Part shown: positions 50,235 to 59,578 of the stretch, piece after piece
Numbering within the stretch: the first letter of the stretch is position 1
Layout of the letters: each line of letters starts with the position of its first letter
Assembly (NCBI RefSeq): GCF_014643735.1
Contig: NZ_BMKA01000003.1
Span: 434,001-498,000, forward strand
DNA length: 64,000 bases
DNA from: Neptunicoccus cionae
GTDB taxonomy: Bacteria; Pseudomonadota; Alphaproteobacteria; Rhodobacterales; Rhodobacteraceae
Reading direction: 5' to 3'
The notes under the pieces: generated by a model
The model's input: only the letters and a program-made list of their open reading frames with translations
Database searches by the model: none
What the model was told of the DNA's origin: nothing
Translations under genes and position numbers: made by a program

Positions 50235-50663
50235 TTGCACTATCTCATTTACCAAAGTTCGGCCCTGATTCCACGCAACTCTAGCGAACACGATTCCATC
50301 CTCATTTCCAGCTATCGTTGCAACAAACGGGATGACATTACCGGCTTCCTTCACCGCGAGCAGGATAATTTCGTACAATATCTGGAAGGCCCAAAAGACA
50401 AGATCGATGACCTTTTGCACCGGCTTGAGAAAGACTGGCGCCACAAGGGTATCGAAGTCCTCGACGAGGGCACCCTGTCTACCCGCCGTCTGCCGGACTG
50501 GCAGATGGGAATGGTGGAGCAAGGAACATTTGCGATCAGCGACCTTCTAGAGATTTCGGACACGAAACTCGCCATTAAATCTGCAGACCCCTTTGATCTG
50601 GTGGTCTTCATGGTCGCAGATGCCGGACTGCTGCGCCAGATATTTGACGCTGACGCGAATTAG
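50235..50663 (+). CDS. BLUF-domain blue-light photoreceptor
   Basis: The 142-residue single-domain protein has the BLUF signature: Tyr in LHYLIYQSS, Asn in SSYRCNKRDDITGFL, Gln in NFVQYLEGP, and LPDWQMGMV near residue 95. FAD bound by these residues changes hydrogen bonding on blue light. The start is a TTG with GGAAGA eight bases ahead; an upstream frame to 50079 lacks homology. No output domain is present, so it probably acts on a partner. Confidence 0.85.
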   Translation: MHYLIYQSSALIPRNSSEHDSILISSYRCNKRDDITGFLHREQDNFVQYLEGPKDKIDDLLHRLEKDWRHKGIEVLDEGTLSTRRLPDWQMGMVEQGTFAISDLLEISDTKLAIKSADPFDLVVFMVADAGLLRQIFDADAN

Positions 50664-50680
50664 GACGGCGCCCTGCCCCA

Positions 50681-51811
50681 CTAAAGAATTTCAATATCAC
50701 CCTGCGCGCGCCGCGCATGGAAACGGGCCACGAAATCATCCAGCGTTCCATCGGCGATTGCACCGCGCAGACCGGCCATGAGTTCCTGATAATAATGCAG
50801 GTTGTGCCATGTCAGCAGCATGGAGCCGATGATTTCCTGTGATTTGATCACATGGTGCAGATAGGCGCGGGAATAATTTGCACAGGCCGGACAGGTACAT
50901 TCCACATCCAGCGGGCGCGGATCATCCTTATGGCGCGCATTGCGCAGATTGATCGCCCCCATACGGGTTTGCGCCTGACCTGTACGTCCCGAACGGCTGG
51001 GCAGCACGCAATCAAACATATCCACCCCGCGCTGAACTGCGCCAACGATGTCATCAGGCTTGCCGACCCCCATAAGATAGCGGGGTTTATCTTCGGGCAG
51101 TTGGCCCGGCGCATAGTCCAGACAGCCAAACATTGCCTCCTGCCCTTCGCCGACAGCCAGACCGCCAATGGCGTAGCCGTCAAATTCGATGCCGCGCAGA
51201 GCCTCGGCGCTTTGGGCGCGCAAATCTTCTTCAAGCCCGCCTTGCTGAATGCCAAACAAGGCATAGCCCGGACGATCCCCGAACGCATCCCGCGAACGTT
51301 GCGCCCAACGCATCGACAACTGCATGCTTTCCTCGATGCGTTTGCGATCCGCAGGCAGCGCGGGGCATTCGTCGAAACACATCACAATATCACTGCCCAG
51401 CAGCTTCTGGATTTCCATTGAGCGTTCCGGCGTCAGGTTATGTTCGGACCCGTCGATGTGGCTTCGGAACTTCACGCCTTCCTCTGTCAGTTTGCGCAGG
51501 TCTGTCAGGCTCATCACCTGAAACCCGCCGCTGTCTGTCAGGATCGGACGGTCCCAGTTCATAAAGCGGTGCAAGCCGCCCAGATTGTGAATCCGTTCCG
51601 CACCCGGACGCAGCATCAGGTGATATGTATTGCCCAGCAGAATATCCGCACCTGTGGCGCGGACGTTCTCGGGCATCATCGCTTTAACGGTAGCTGCAGT
51701 GCCCACAGGCATGAACGCAGGCGTGCGAATTTCGCCTTTGGGTGTTGACACAACACCCGTGCGGGCGCGACCTTGGCGGGCGGAAATGGTGAAACCGAAT
51801 GTGTTAGACAT
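50681..51811 (-). CDS. tgt: Queuine tRNA-ribosyltransferase
   Basis: This 376-residue TIM-barrel enzyme has the nucleophile and substrate motifs [34 protein letters not shown] and a zinc site [16 protein letters not shown]. It exchanges guanine 34 for queuine precursor in tRNAs with GUN anticodons. Full length. Confidence 0.96.
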   Translation of the reverse strand: MSNTFGFTISARQGRARTGVVSTPKGEIRTPAFMPVGTAATVKAMMPENVRATGADILLGNTYHLMLRPGAERIHNLGGLHRFMNWDRPILTDSGGFQVMSLTDLRKLTEEGVKFRSHIDGSEHNLTPERSMEIQKLLGSDIVMCFDECPALPADRKRIEESMQLSMRWAQRSRDAFGDRPGYALFGIQQGGLEEDLRAQSAEALRGIEFDGYAIGGLAVGEGQEAMFGCLDYAPGQLPEDKPRYLMGVGKPDDIVGAVQRGVDMFDCVLPSRSGRTGQAQTRMGAINLRNARHKDDPRPLDVECTCPACANYSRAYLHHVIKSQEIIGSMLLTWHNLHYYQELMAGLRGAIADGTLDDFVARFHARRAQGDIEIL

Positions 51812-51869
51812 AGCGCCCCTCTACCGCTATGGCCCATAAAATCAAGCGTAAAGTGACAGGGGACGACAG

Positions 51870-53267
51870 ATGCCAGATACAGAAAACAACAGCGACACAC
51901 CGTTTATTCTGGGGTGGGAGGAATGGCTCTCTCTGCCCGATCTTGGTCTGCCCGCCCTGAAAGCCAAGATCGATACAGGTGCGCGCACATCGGCGCTCCA
52001 TGCGTTCAACATTGAAAAGTTCGGCACAGCGGATCGCCCCCGCGTGCGCTTTGGCATCAACCCCATTCCAGAGCGGGACGACATAGAGGTCATCTGCTCT
52101 GCCGATGTGATCGACCAGCGCGAAGTGACCAGCTCCAACGGCGAGCGCGAATCCCGCATCGTGATCCAGACGAATGTGCGTTTTGGCGAACAGACCTGGC
52201 CCATCGAAGTCACCCTGTCAGATCGCAAGAACATGGCCTACCGGATGCTGTTGGGGCGTCAGGCTTTCCCTGCGGGCACCACGATCAATCCAACGGAAGG
52301 GTTTAACCAACCAGAGCTTTCGTTCGATTTGTATAAGAAATCCCTGACAAACGCGCCCAAACGCCCGCTAAGAATTGCGATTTTGACAAGAGAGCCGAAC
52401 AACTATTCCACTCGCCGCCTGATCGAAGAGGCAGAATCCCGCGATCATGTGATCGAAACGATCGACACCACGCGCTGCTATATGAACATCCGCACAACGG
52501 CACCCGAAGTCCATTATGACGGCAAGACCCTACCCCGCTATGATGCGGTGATCCCTCGTATTGGCGCCTCTATTACGTCCTATGGAACGGCGGTAGTGCG
52601 TCAGTTTGAAACCATCGGCACCTACTGTGTAAACGGGTCTGACGGGATCACATCAAGCCGCGACAAACTGCATGCCCACCAGATTCTGGCGAGCTATAAG
52701 ATTGGCACGCCGACCACGGCTTTTGCATCGTCACCAAAGGACACAAAGAACCTGATCTCAATCGCCGGTTCCACCCCGCTAATTGTGAAACTGCTGGAAA
52801 GCACCCAAGGCAAAGGCGTTGTGTTGGCCGAAACCCAAAAGGCCGCAGAAAGCGTTATCTCTGCGTTCCGTGGGCTGAAGGCAGATTTTCTGGTTCAACA
52901 TTTCGTGAAGGAAGCCGCCGGTGAAGACGTGCGCTGTCTGGTAATCGGCGGCAAAGTGGTTGCCGCGATCAGACGTAAGGCCGCCGCCGGAGAGTTCCGT
53001 TCTAACCTGCATCAGGGTGGTGTAGCCGAAGCCGTCAAAATCACTAAATCCGAACGGGAGACTGCAATCAGGGCCGCGCGGGCGATGAAACTGAACTTCG
53101 CGGGCGTCGATCTTCTGCGCTCTTCAGAAGGACCCAAAGTGCTGGAGGTGAACTCCTCTCCGGGACTGGAAGGCATCGAAAAAGCCAGCCAGCGCAATGT
53201 GGCCGGTAAGTTGATGGACCACATCGAACGGAGCGTTCGCCCTAACCGAACTCGTAAGTCGTTGTAA
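51870..53267 (+). CDS. rimK: RimB-RimK fusion: retropepsin-like domain plus ribosomal S6 glutamate ligase
   Basis: Residues 1-150 form an ATP-dependent zinc protease/RimB-like domain with [13 protein letters not shown] (active Asp), and 165-465 an ATP-grasp RimK ligase ([41 protein letters not shown]). RimK adds glutamates to ribosomal protein S6, and RimB trims them in Pseudomonas-type systems. Having both in one chain joins the two opposite steps. Divergent from tgt. Confidence 0.88.
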   Translation: MPDTENNSDTPFILGWEEWLSLPDLGLPALKAKIDTGARTSALHAFNIEKFGTADRPRVRFGINPIPERDDIEVICSADVIDQREVTSSNGERESRIVIQTNVRFGEQTWPIEVTLSDRKNMAYRMLLGRQAFPAGTTINPTEGFNQPELSFDLYKKSLTNAPKRPLRIAILTREPNNYSTRRLIEEAESRDHVIETIDTTRCYMNIRTTAPEVHYDGKTLPRYDAVIPRIGASITSYGTAVVRQFETIGTYCVNGSDGITSSRDKLHAHQILASYKIGTPTTAFASSPKDTKNLISIAGSTPLIVKLLESTQGKGVVLAETQKAAESVISAFRGLKADFLVQHFVKEAAGEDVRCLVIGGKVVAAIRRKAAAGEFRSNLHQGGVAEAVKITKSERETAIRAARAMKLNFAGVDLLRSSEGPKVLEVNSSPGLEGIEKASQRNVAGKLMDHIERSVRPNRTRKSL

Positions 53268-53279
53268 CCAGTCTATAAT

Positions 53280-53351
53280 AGTGTCCAGTTCGCAAAGATC
53301 AGCGGCGACGCAAAATCGCCGCAGGTCGGGCATTCTTGTAAACTGGACACT
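53280..53351 (+). other. Two-stem inverted repeat after rimK
   Basis: AGTGTCCAGTT (53280-53290) pairs with AACTGGACACT (53341-53351), and GCGGCGA (53302-53308) with TCGCCGC (53316-53322). There is no T run on the plus side. It may be a terminator-like structure or small repeat element. Confidence 0.55.
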
Positions 53352-53404
53352 CCGCCTTAGATTCCATATAAGAACCGTCAGGAATTAAACAGCAGGCCCT
53401 TGTC

Positions 53405-53767
53405 ATGAACGCCGAAAATCAACACCTCGAAGGTCAACCCCTGATCAAGCCATCGACTACGGACCATCCGTTGCACGAGGCCATCACCGAGGCATGCCGC
53501 ACCGTGCATGACCCAGAAATTCCGGTGAATATCTTCGATCTGGGCCTGATCTACACCATCGAAATCGACGACGCTGGCGTGGTGGATATTCTGATGACCC
53601 TTACAGCGCCGGGCTGTCCGGTCGCCGGAGAGATGCCGGGCTGGGTTGAAGACGCCGTAATGGCAGTGCCAGGTGTGCAAACAGCCAACGTGCAGTTGGT
53701 CTGGGAACCCCAGTGGGGCATGGATATGATGTCCGACGAAGCGCGGCTTGAACTGGGCTTTATGTGA
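53405..53767 (+). CDS. SufT-like DUF59/MIP18-family Fe-S assembly protein
   Basis: The 120-residue product has the MIP18 motif HDPEIPVNIFDLGLIYTIE and LTAPGCPVAGEMPGWV with the conserved Cys. It helps iron-sulfur cluster maturation. It lies upstream of an A-type carrier and is like the last gene of alphaproteobacterial suf operons. Confidence 0.88.
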   Translation: MNAENQHLEGQPLIKPSTTDHPLHEAITEACRTVHDPEIPVNIFDLGLIYTIEIDDAGVVDILMTLTAPGCPVAGEMPGWVEDAVMAVPGVQTANVQLVWEPQWGMDMMSDEARLELGFM

Positions 53768-53932
53768 TTTTTCAAATGGTTACCAAGACGTTACCGCCCT
53801 ATGGAGACCTTTGACACGGCCCAGACGATTAAGCACAGTCGCGTTACCAAGCCACCCAGAACTGCGCCACGGGGTTCTATTTTGCGCGACGTCCCCTTAT
53901 ATTAGACCCGTAACAAGCTTCGAAAGACTGAA

Positions 53933-54283
53933 ATGTTTGGAATTCCAGGAAAACAAGCTGTGTCGATCACCGACAACGCAGCAGCGCAAATCGTTAAACT
54001 GATGACCTCGGGCGACAAAAAAGGCCTGCGCATTGGCGTGAAAAAAGGCGGCTGTGCGGGCATGGAATACACGATGGAATACGTGGACGAAGTGGACCCG
54101 ATGGACGAAGTTGTGGAACAGGAAGGCGCCCGCGTGATGATCGCGCCAATGGCCCAGATGTTCCTGTTTGGCACGGAAATCGACTATGAAGTGTCCTTGC
54201 TGGAAGCTGGCTTCAAGTTCAATAATCCCAATGTGACCGAAGCCTGCGGTTGCGGCGAATCCATCAAGTTTGAGGGCATGTAG
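53933..54283 (+). CDS. A-type iron-sulfur carrier protein (SufA/IscA/ErpA family)
   Basis: The 116-residue protein has the three cluster cysteines: GGCAGMEY near residue 40, and CGCG near residue 103. ITDNAAAQIVKLM is the usual start. It carries Fe-S clusters to target enzymes. 165 bp after the DUF59 gene. Confidence 0.92.
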   Translation: MFGIPGKQAVSITDNAAAQIVKLMTSGDKKGLRIGVKKGGCAGMEYTMEYVDEVDPMDEVVEQEGARVMIAPMAQMFLFGTEIDYEVSLLEAGFKFNNPNVTEACGCGESIKFEGM

Positions 54284-54377
54284 CCCCGCGCCCTTGGTGC
54301 CGGTTTCAATATGCTGTAAGTGATCCCGTAATGTCCGGTTTACGGGCTAAAATACTAACGGGATGGGACAAAACAAC

Positions 54378-55121
54378 ATGCCTAAAAAACTCGCCGCCGG
54401 TAATTGGAAAATGAATGGCCTGCGTCAAGCACTAGACGAGGTGCGCGCCCTGCACGATGCCTGCCCCGATGCGCGCTGCGATATTGTCATCTGTCCCCCC
54501 GCCACGCTGATCGGCCCTATGGTTGAGGTCAGCAATGATATGCAGATCGAAGTGGGCGGTCAGGATTGCCACGCAAATACCTCTGGTGCGCACACGGGCG
54601 ATATTTCTGCGCCAATGCTGGCCGATTCAGGGGCCAGCTACGTGATCCTTGGCCATTCCGAACGGCGTGCAAGCTATGGCGAAACCGATGCGCAGGTTCG
54701 GGCGAAAACCACTTCGGCTTGGAACGCAGATCTGACAGCTATTGTCTGTATCGGGGAAACTCTGGAACAGTGGGAGGCCGGTCAAACGCTGGACGTTGTT
54801 GGCCGTCAACTACAAGGCTCCACACCCGATGGTGCCACGTCGGAAACACTGGTGATTGCCTATGAACCGGTTTGGGCCATTGGCACAGGCAAAACCCCGA
54901 CACTGGAAGAAATCGGCGCGGTCCACGGTTTTATTCGTGACGCACTGGTCAAGCGCTTCGGGGAAGAAGGGCAAGCCATGCGGATCGTTTACGGCGGCTC
55001 TATGAACCCCAAAAACGCCAGCGATATTGCTGGAATTCCCAATGTAGACGGCGGGCTGGTGGGCGGTGCCTCTTTGAAAGCATCCGACTTTTGCCACATT
55101 GTAAAGGCCCTCGACGCCTGA
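54378..55121 (+). CDS. tpiA: Triosephosphate isomerase
   Basis: This 247-residue TIM-barrel enzyme has AGNWKMNG (Lys), HSERR (His), AYEPVWAIGTGK (catalytic Glu) and YGGSMNPKNA. It interconverts dihydroxyacetone phosphate and glyceraldehyde-3-phosphate. The ATG at 54378 gives the standard length; an in-frame ATG 15 bases earlier is possible. Confidence 0.97.
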   Translation: MPKKLAAGNWKMNGLRQALDEVRALHDACPDARCDIVICPPATLIGPMVEVSNDMQIEVGGQDCHANTSGAHTGDISAPMLADSGASYVILGHSERRASYGETDAQVRAKTTSAWNADLTAIVCIGETLEQWEAGQTLDVVGRQLQGSTPDGATSETLVIAYEPVWAIGTGKTPTLEEIGAVHGFIRDALVKRFGEEGQAMRIVYGGSMNPKNASDIAGIPNVDGGLVGGASLKASDFCHIVKALDA

Positions 55122-55124
55122 ATG

Positions 55125-56231
55125 CTAGCCAATCAGGCGCGACTCGTCCTTGGCCTGCGTATCGTAGTAATCCCGCAACCTTTGCAGGGCGATACGCAGG
55201 ACAATTTTGCCAGAGCGCGCCGACCAGCCAAGCTTTTTCTCTGCCGCTTCCAGCCCTTCCAGAAAGCAGCAACAGCGCAGCACGATGTCATCCAAACCCG
55301 TGCCAAGCGCACTAAGAGCAGCGCTCAGCCGTTCTTGTGCAGCGTTTGACCCGCCACTGCTGCTGCGAAAGCCCCCCCGCTGCCCGCCGGTCAGAAAACG
55401 ATCCCAGTTCTGCCCGACGCGGGGCCCCATTTGCGCCAGTTCAAAGTCCTCTCGCAGGCGATCCCCCGCCGCGATCAGCTCTCCGTTCAGGAACGGGGTG
55501 CCGAAGCGGTCCTTCTTACGCCCAAGCACCGTTAGGGGGCTTTCCCGCAGATTGACCCGTTTGCGTTCCATTCCGCGATCGGGGTCATGGATCACCCGCT
55601 CCCCCCATTCCTTATGCTGTTCGCTAAAGGTGCTTGGCGACTCGCTACATTCGTCCTGCGGTTTGCCTTTGATCGTATCCTGCGCAATGGCGCGTTTCAG
55701 GGCTGCGCGGCCGGCCTCGGTGACTTCATAAAGGGAAATACGGCCGGTTTTAACGCAGCGCAGCCAGTCCTTGATCACGGATGATCCTGCCAGATGGGCA
55801 TTCACAACGGCGGTCCGGCTTTGGGTTTTATCGGGATTGGTGCGCATCACCATCGCCTTTTTCAGACCTTTTGACACCACCAGTTGCGCGCCTGTTTCGC
55901 CAAGGCGTCGCAACAGGGTCATTTCCGCTGCAGACAAAACTTCGGGTCCGGTCCCCGCCAATGCTGGACGAAGCGGCGCGACGAGCTTCTTTCCGCGCAC
56001 CACGGCGCTGTTCAGGTATTGGTCCAACACCGGATCGTCCCGCATGGTTTCGATCTTGCGGATGCGCCGCATAATGGTGGACGGGTGCACATTTTTGCCC
56101 TGTGCAATGGAGCGGATGCTCTCTCCGTTAACCACATGGGCCAGATAACTGGCGGCGGCTTCTTCGAGGTTACCTCGTGGTTTTATGGTCTCTGGTTGTT
56201 TGTACTGTCTCTGCATTCGCGTAGTTTCCAT
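55125..56231 (-). CDS. DUF6456-like HTH protein
   Basis: The 368-residue protein has a resolvase-like HTH start (SIRSIAQGKNVHPSTIMRRIRK), a middle with MVMRTNPDKTQSRTAVVN, and a C-terminal domain beginning about WGERVIHDPDRGMERKRVN, of the DUF6456 kind found across Alphaproteobacteria. The pair with the DUF6477-like gene at 56425 is divergent. DUF6456-like proteins have been linked with regulators of gene transfer agents in Rhodobacter; this is from memory and uncertain. It meets tpiA tail to tail. Confidence 0.7.
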   Translation of the reverse strand: METTRMQRQYKQPETIKPRGNLEEAAASYLAHVVNGESIRSIAQGKNVHPSTIMRRIRKIETMRDDPVLDQYLNSAVVRGKKLVAPLRPALAGTGPEVLSAAEMTLLRRLGETGAQLVVSKGLKKAMVMRTNPDKTQSRTAVVNAHLAGSSVIKDWLRCVKTGRISLYEVTEAGRAALKRAIAQDTIKGKPQDECSESPSTFSEQHKEWGERVIHDPDRGMERKRVNLRESPLTVLGRKKDRFGTPFLNGELIAAGDRLREDFELAQMGPRVGQNWDRFLTGGQRGGFRSSSGGSNAAQERLSAALSALGTGLDDIVLRCCCFLEGLEAAEKKLGWSARSGKIVLRIALQRLRDYYDTQAKDESRLIG

Positions 56232-56424
56232 ATTTTGCTTACCCTGAAATAGCGAGGGATAAATTAACTAGTGGTTGAATTGTTGAAAACTTAGTTAAAG
56301 TTATCCACAAAACCCATCTATTGTTTCCAAACGATAAATCGAAGTTTACCCACAGTTCGCTGAAATCTGTTTCGCGCAACGGTTGTTTTCCTGTGGTTAA
56401 GCAGGGCGGGAAAGGAAATTTATT

Positions 56425-56727
56425 ATGTTCGAATCACACGAAATATTAAGTAATTTGCGTCGACCGAAAATTCTGATCAGTGCCGCCCGTTTGGGTCTGG
56501 CACAGTATCGGCGGGACTCTGATTTACGATATATTACAGGGACCAGCCGCACGCCCACCCGCGATCTGGCGATAGAGACCCTGCTGCGGCGTGAAGCCCT
56601 GATGGAAACCGATCGTAAAGAGGGCGCGGCGGGCTACAGCATCCAGAAGCACATTCGCGTTTTAACCGCTCTGTTGGGTGAGTTTCGGTTGCCAGTGCCC
56701 AAGCTGCGAATCGTAAAACCCGGTTAG
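56425..56727 (+). CDS. DUF6477-family small protein
   Basis: The 100-residue product (LSNLRRPKILISAARLGLAQ, LLRREALMETDRKEGAAGYS) resembles DUF6477 proteins of Rhodobacterales, of unknown function. GGAAA lies ahead of the ATG. It is divergent from the DUF6456-like gene; the region between has an A/T-rich stretch that likely holds both promoters. Confidence 0.7.
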   Translation: MFESHEILSNLRRPKILISAARLGLAQYRRDSDLRYITGTSRTPTRDLAIETLLRREALMETDRKEGAAGYSIQKHIRVLTALLGEFRLPVPKLRIVKPG

Positions 56728-56743
56728 GCCGGCAAAAAAATTG

Positions 56744-57751
56744 TCAGGGTGCCAGTTCGGCCGTGTCTCTGCGTTCATGCAGGGTTACGCCCCCGCGCAG
56801 CACTCTGACCGTCATCTGGTACCGACCGGCCCCCCAGCCACCTGCGGGTTGGCGTTTACCAGCAAAAGCGAACCACTGGGCCTGCGGTTTGCCTAAACCA
56901 TCCTGTGTAATATCCACGATGTTGCCAGTGGGACCGTCCAGAACCAGTTGCAACCGGTCGCCCACCTGCCCGTTCACCGCCAGCCCGAAAACCACCAGAG
57001 GTGCGTTCTTTTCAATAGTGAAACCGGCCCACCGCCCGTCCACCACATCGCGCATGTCCAGCGCCCGATCCCCCAGCCCGAGGTCAACGACCTTAACCGG
57101 CTGATAGGTAAAAGCCTGCGCAAATTGATCCTCCCAAAGCGTCCCATTTGGGCTGTAAGAACACGCTTCCTCGTCATAATCCGGCGCGAACGGGTCGATT
57201 GGCACGCCATCTTTACGCACCGAAAGATGGACATGGGGAAATTGGGTTTTTCCGGACAGGCCGACCTCGCCCAAGGGATCACCTGCGCTGACTTGCTGGC
57301 CCTTTTCCACAATCACAGAGCCGAGTTTCATGTGGCAATACTGGGTTTCCCAACCATCCTCATGACGCAACACGACGCCGTTACCGCATTCCTTGCCCTC
57401 TACCGCTTCACGGTCCTCGGGCAGGACGATACGACGATCTGTCATGGAATCGCGCAGGCCCGTAACCACTCCGTCCGCGGCAGCCAGAACGGCAACGCCT
57501 GCATCCATCATCGGTACAGAAACGCGGAAATCGGTGCCTTTATGCCCGTCATAACTGGCCCCGCCACAGGCAAAGTCGCGACTGCCCGCGCCGGTGTCAT
57601 GGTCCATGAACTGCTGGATTTCGCAGGTGTCTCCCAAGGTGCAATCGATGGGTTGTTGGAACAGCGGATCGGCCCCTGCCCCTGTGCTACACGCTACGCC
57701 CGCACCTACGAAAACCACTTTGATCAAACGCTTCAAGATTTCAGACATCAT
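56744..57751 (-). CDS. Secreted M23-family metallopeptidase
   Basis: Read from 57751, the 335-residue product has a signal peptide (LIKVVFVGAGVACSTGAGA), several cysteines, and an M23/LytM domain with zinc ligands in GHKGTDF, and HVHLS; CHMKLGSVIVEKGQQVSAGD is the typical beta section. A beta-rich C-terminal domain of about 120 residues follows. It probably cuts peptidoglycan cross-links or acts as a cell-wall factor. Confidence 0.88.
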   Translation of the reverse strand: MMSEILKRLIKVVFVGAGVACSTGAGADPLFQQPIDCTLGDTCEIQQFMDHDTGAGSRDFACGGASYDGHKGTDFRVSVPMMDAGVAVLAAADGVVTGLRDSMTDRRIVLPEDREAVEGKECGNGVVLRHEDGWETQYCHMKLGSVIVEKGQQVSAGDPLGEVGLSGKTQFPHVHLSVRKDGVPIDPFAPDYDEEACSYSPNGTLWEDQFAQAFTYQPVKVVDLGLGDRALDMRDVVDGRWAGFTIEKNAPLVVFGLAVNGQVGDRLQLVLDGPTGNIVDITQDGLGKPQAQWFAFAGKRQPAGGWGAGRYQMTVRVLRGGVTLHERRDTAELAP

Positions 57752-57827
57752 CCGCCAATTGCCCTTTAACTCCGCTTGGAAACAGTGTGTAGTTTTTCCG
57801 ATCCGAATACAAACACCGAAAGGCCGC

Positions 57828-59213
57828 ATGATGTCACTCGACTCCGTTCTCGCCCATATTGATGCCGATCAGGACAAGGCACAGGACCGTTTGCTGGACT
57901 TGCTGCGCATCCAGTCCATCTCTACTGATTCCGCGTACAAGCAAGATTGCGATAAGGCTGCCAACTGGCTGGTGGAAGATCTTCAGAGCCTTGGCTTTGA
58001 GGCATCCAAACGTCCGACTCCCGGTCATCCAATGGTGATCGGCCATCAGGACGGCAACGGCATCCACGTCACATTCTATGGTCACTACGACGTACAACCC
58101 GTTGATCCGCTTGAACTTTGGGACAATCCCCCGTTTGAGCCCGCGATTGAGGACACGCCAAACGGCAAAGTCATTCGCGGGCGCGGATCGTCCGATGACA
58201 AAGGCCAGTTGATGACCTTCCTAGAGGCCTGCCGCGCGTGGAAAGCCGTTACCGGCACCCTTCCCGTTAAGGTATCAATTTTCTTTGAAGGAGAGGAAGA
58301 ATCCGGATCTCCGTCCCTTGTGCCATTCCTGAAGGAAAACGTGGAAGAGCTGAAATCGGACATTACGCTGATATGTGACACCGGCATGGTTACTCCGAAA
58401 ACACCGTCTATCGTGACGATGCTGCGCGGGTTGGTCGGCCAGCAGGTGACGATTACCGGACCAAGCAAGGATTTGCACTCCGGCATGTTTGGCGGCCCCG
58501 CCCGCAACCCGATCCGCGTGCTAAACAAGGCGCTGGCGGCACTGCATGACGAAAACGGCGCTGTCACACTGCCCGGTTTTTACGAAGGTGTGCCGGAACT
58601 GCCGCAACAGGTAGCCGAACAGTGGCGCAACCTTGATTGGAGCGCGGACAGCTTCCTTGGCGATGTCGGGCTAAGCATTCCGGCAGGCGAAAAGGACCGC
58701 TCTGCGATTGAACAAATCTGGTCACGCCCGACCTGTGATGTGAACGGCATTTGGGGTGGATATACCGGCGAAGGATCCAAAACTGTAATCCCGTCACAAG
58801 CCCACGCCAAAGTCAGCTTCCGGTTGGTCGGCACACAAGACCCCCATAAAATCCGCGCCGCTTTTCAGGATCACATCCGCACCCATCTGCCCGCAGATTG
58901 CAGCGTGGATTTCATCGACTACGGCGCAGCCCCTGCATCCAACATGGAAATCACCCACCCTGCCTTTGAAGCCGCACGCACGGCTCTTTCGGATGAGTGG
59001 GAAAATGATGGAGTTTACGTGGGCTGCGGCGGTTCCATCCCGATTGCGGGACACTTCCAGAAAATCCTCGGCACTGAATCCATGCTGATCGGCTTCGGGC
59101 AGGATGATGACCAGATCCACAGCCCGAATGAAAAATACGATCTGCGGTCATTCCACAAAGGCATTCGCAGCTGGGCGCGGATACTGGATTCCCTGTCCCG
59201 CAACGCCGGATAA
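57828..59213 (+). CDS. M20-family dipeptidase
   Basis: The 461-residue protein has zinc motifs YGHYDVQP (His86, Asp88), GRGSSDDKGQ, EGEEESGS near residue 150 and CGGSIPIAGHF. M20 dipeptidases of this length cut dipeptides such as carnosine-like substrates; specificity is not visible. The ATG pair at 57828/57831 begins the homology. Divergent from the M23 gene. Confidence 0.92.
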   Translation: MMSLDSVLAHIDADQDKAQDRLLDLLRIQSISTDSAYKQDCDKAANWLVEDLQSLGFEASKRPTPGHPMVIGHQDGNGIHVTFYGHYDVQPVDPLELWDNPPFEPAIEDTPNGKVIRGRGSSDDKGQLMTFLEACRAWKAVTGTLPVKVSIFFEGEEESGSPSLVPFLKENVEELKSDITLICDTGMVTPKTPSIVTMLRGLVGQQVTITGPSKDLHSGMFGGPARNPIRVLNKALAALHDENGAVTLPGFYEGVPELPQQVAEQWRNLDWSADSFLGDVGLSIPAGEKDRSAIEQIWSRPTCDVNGIWGGYTGEGSKTVIPSQAHAKVSFRLVGTQDPHKIRAAFQDHIRTHLPADCSVDFIDYGAAPASNMEITHPAFEAARTALSDEWENDGVYVGCGGSIPIAGHFQKILGTESMLIGFGQDDDQIHSPNEKYDLRSFHKGIRSWARILDSLSRNAG

Positions 59214-59238
59214 GGCGGCTTGAAGGGCGCCGCCGCTG

Positions 59239-59514
59239 TCAGGAAATGCGGCGCGCCCGTCCCCCTTGCCGCCCCAAGGGACGGTCCATTTTTTGCAGCC
59301 CTTCGCGCAAAACCTGCGTCATGGCATGATCAGGGGCGTTTCCTGCATATTCATCCAGCAGCGTTTGCAACATGGCGGACATATCCGCGCCAAGCTGTGT
59401 GCCCATCGCCCAGTCGAGAAAAATACTACGGCACTCCTCCGGCCCGATATCAAGGCGGTATGCCTCATAGATCAGGCCACGGGGGTCGATATCCAGATTG
59501 CCTTTGAAAACCAT
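59239..59514 (-). CDS. Conserved small protein of Rhodobacterales type
   Basis: This 91-residue product MVFKGNLDIDPRGLIYEAYR with CRSIFLDWAMG has an AGGAGA seven bases before its ATG. I recognise it as a small conserved hypothetical protein of the group; function unknown. It lies downstream of glnE on the same strand. Confidence 0.75.
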   Translation of the reverse strand: MVFKGNLDIDPRGLIYEAYRLDIGPEECRSIFLDWAMGTQLGADMSAMLQTLLDEYAGNAPDHAMTQVLREGLQKMDRPLGRQGGRARRIS

Positions 59515-59578
59515 TATGTTGTCTCCTATTCGCCTTTCCGGTTAACAGCCGCACCGACGGAAAACAATTCTATAGGCG

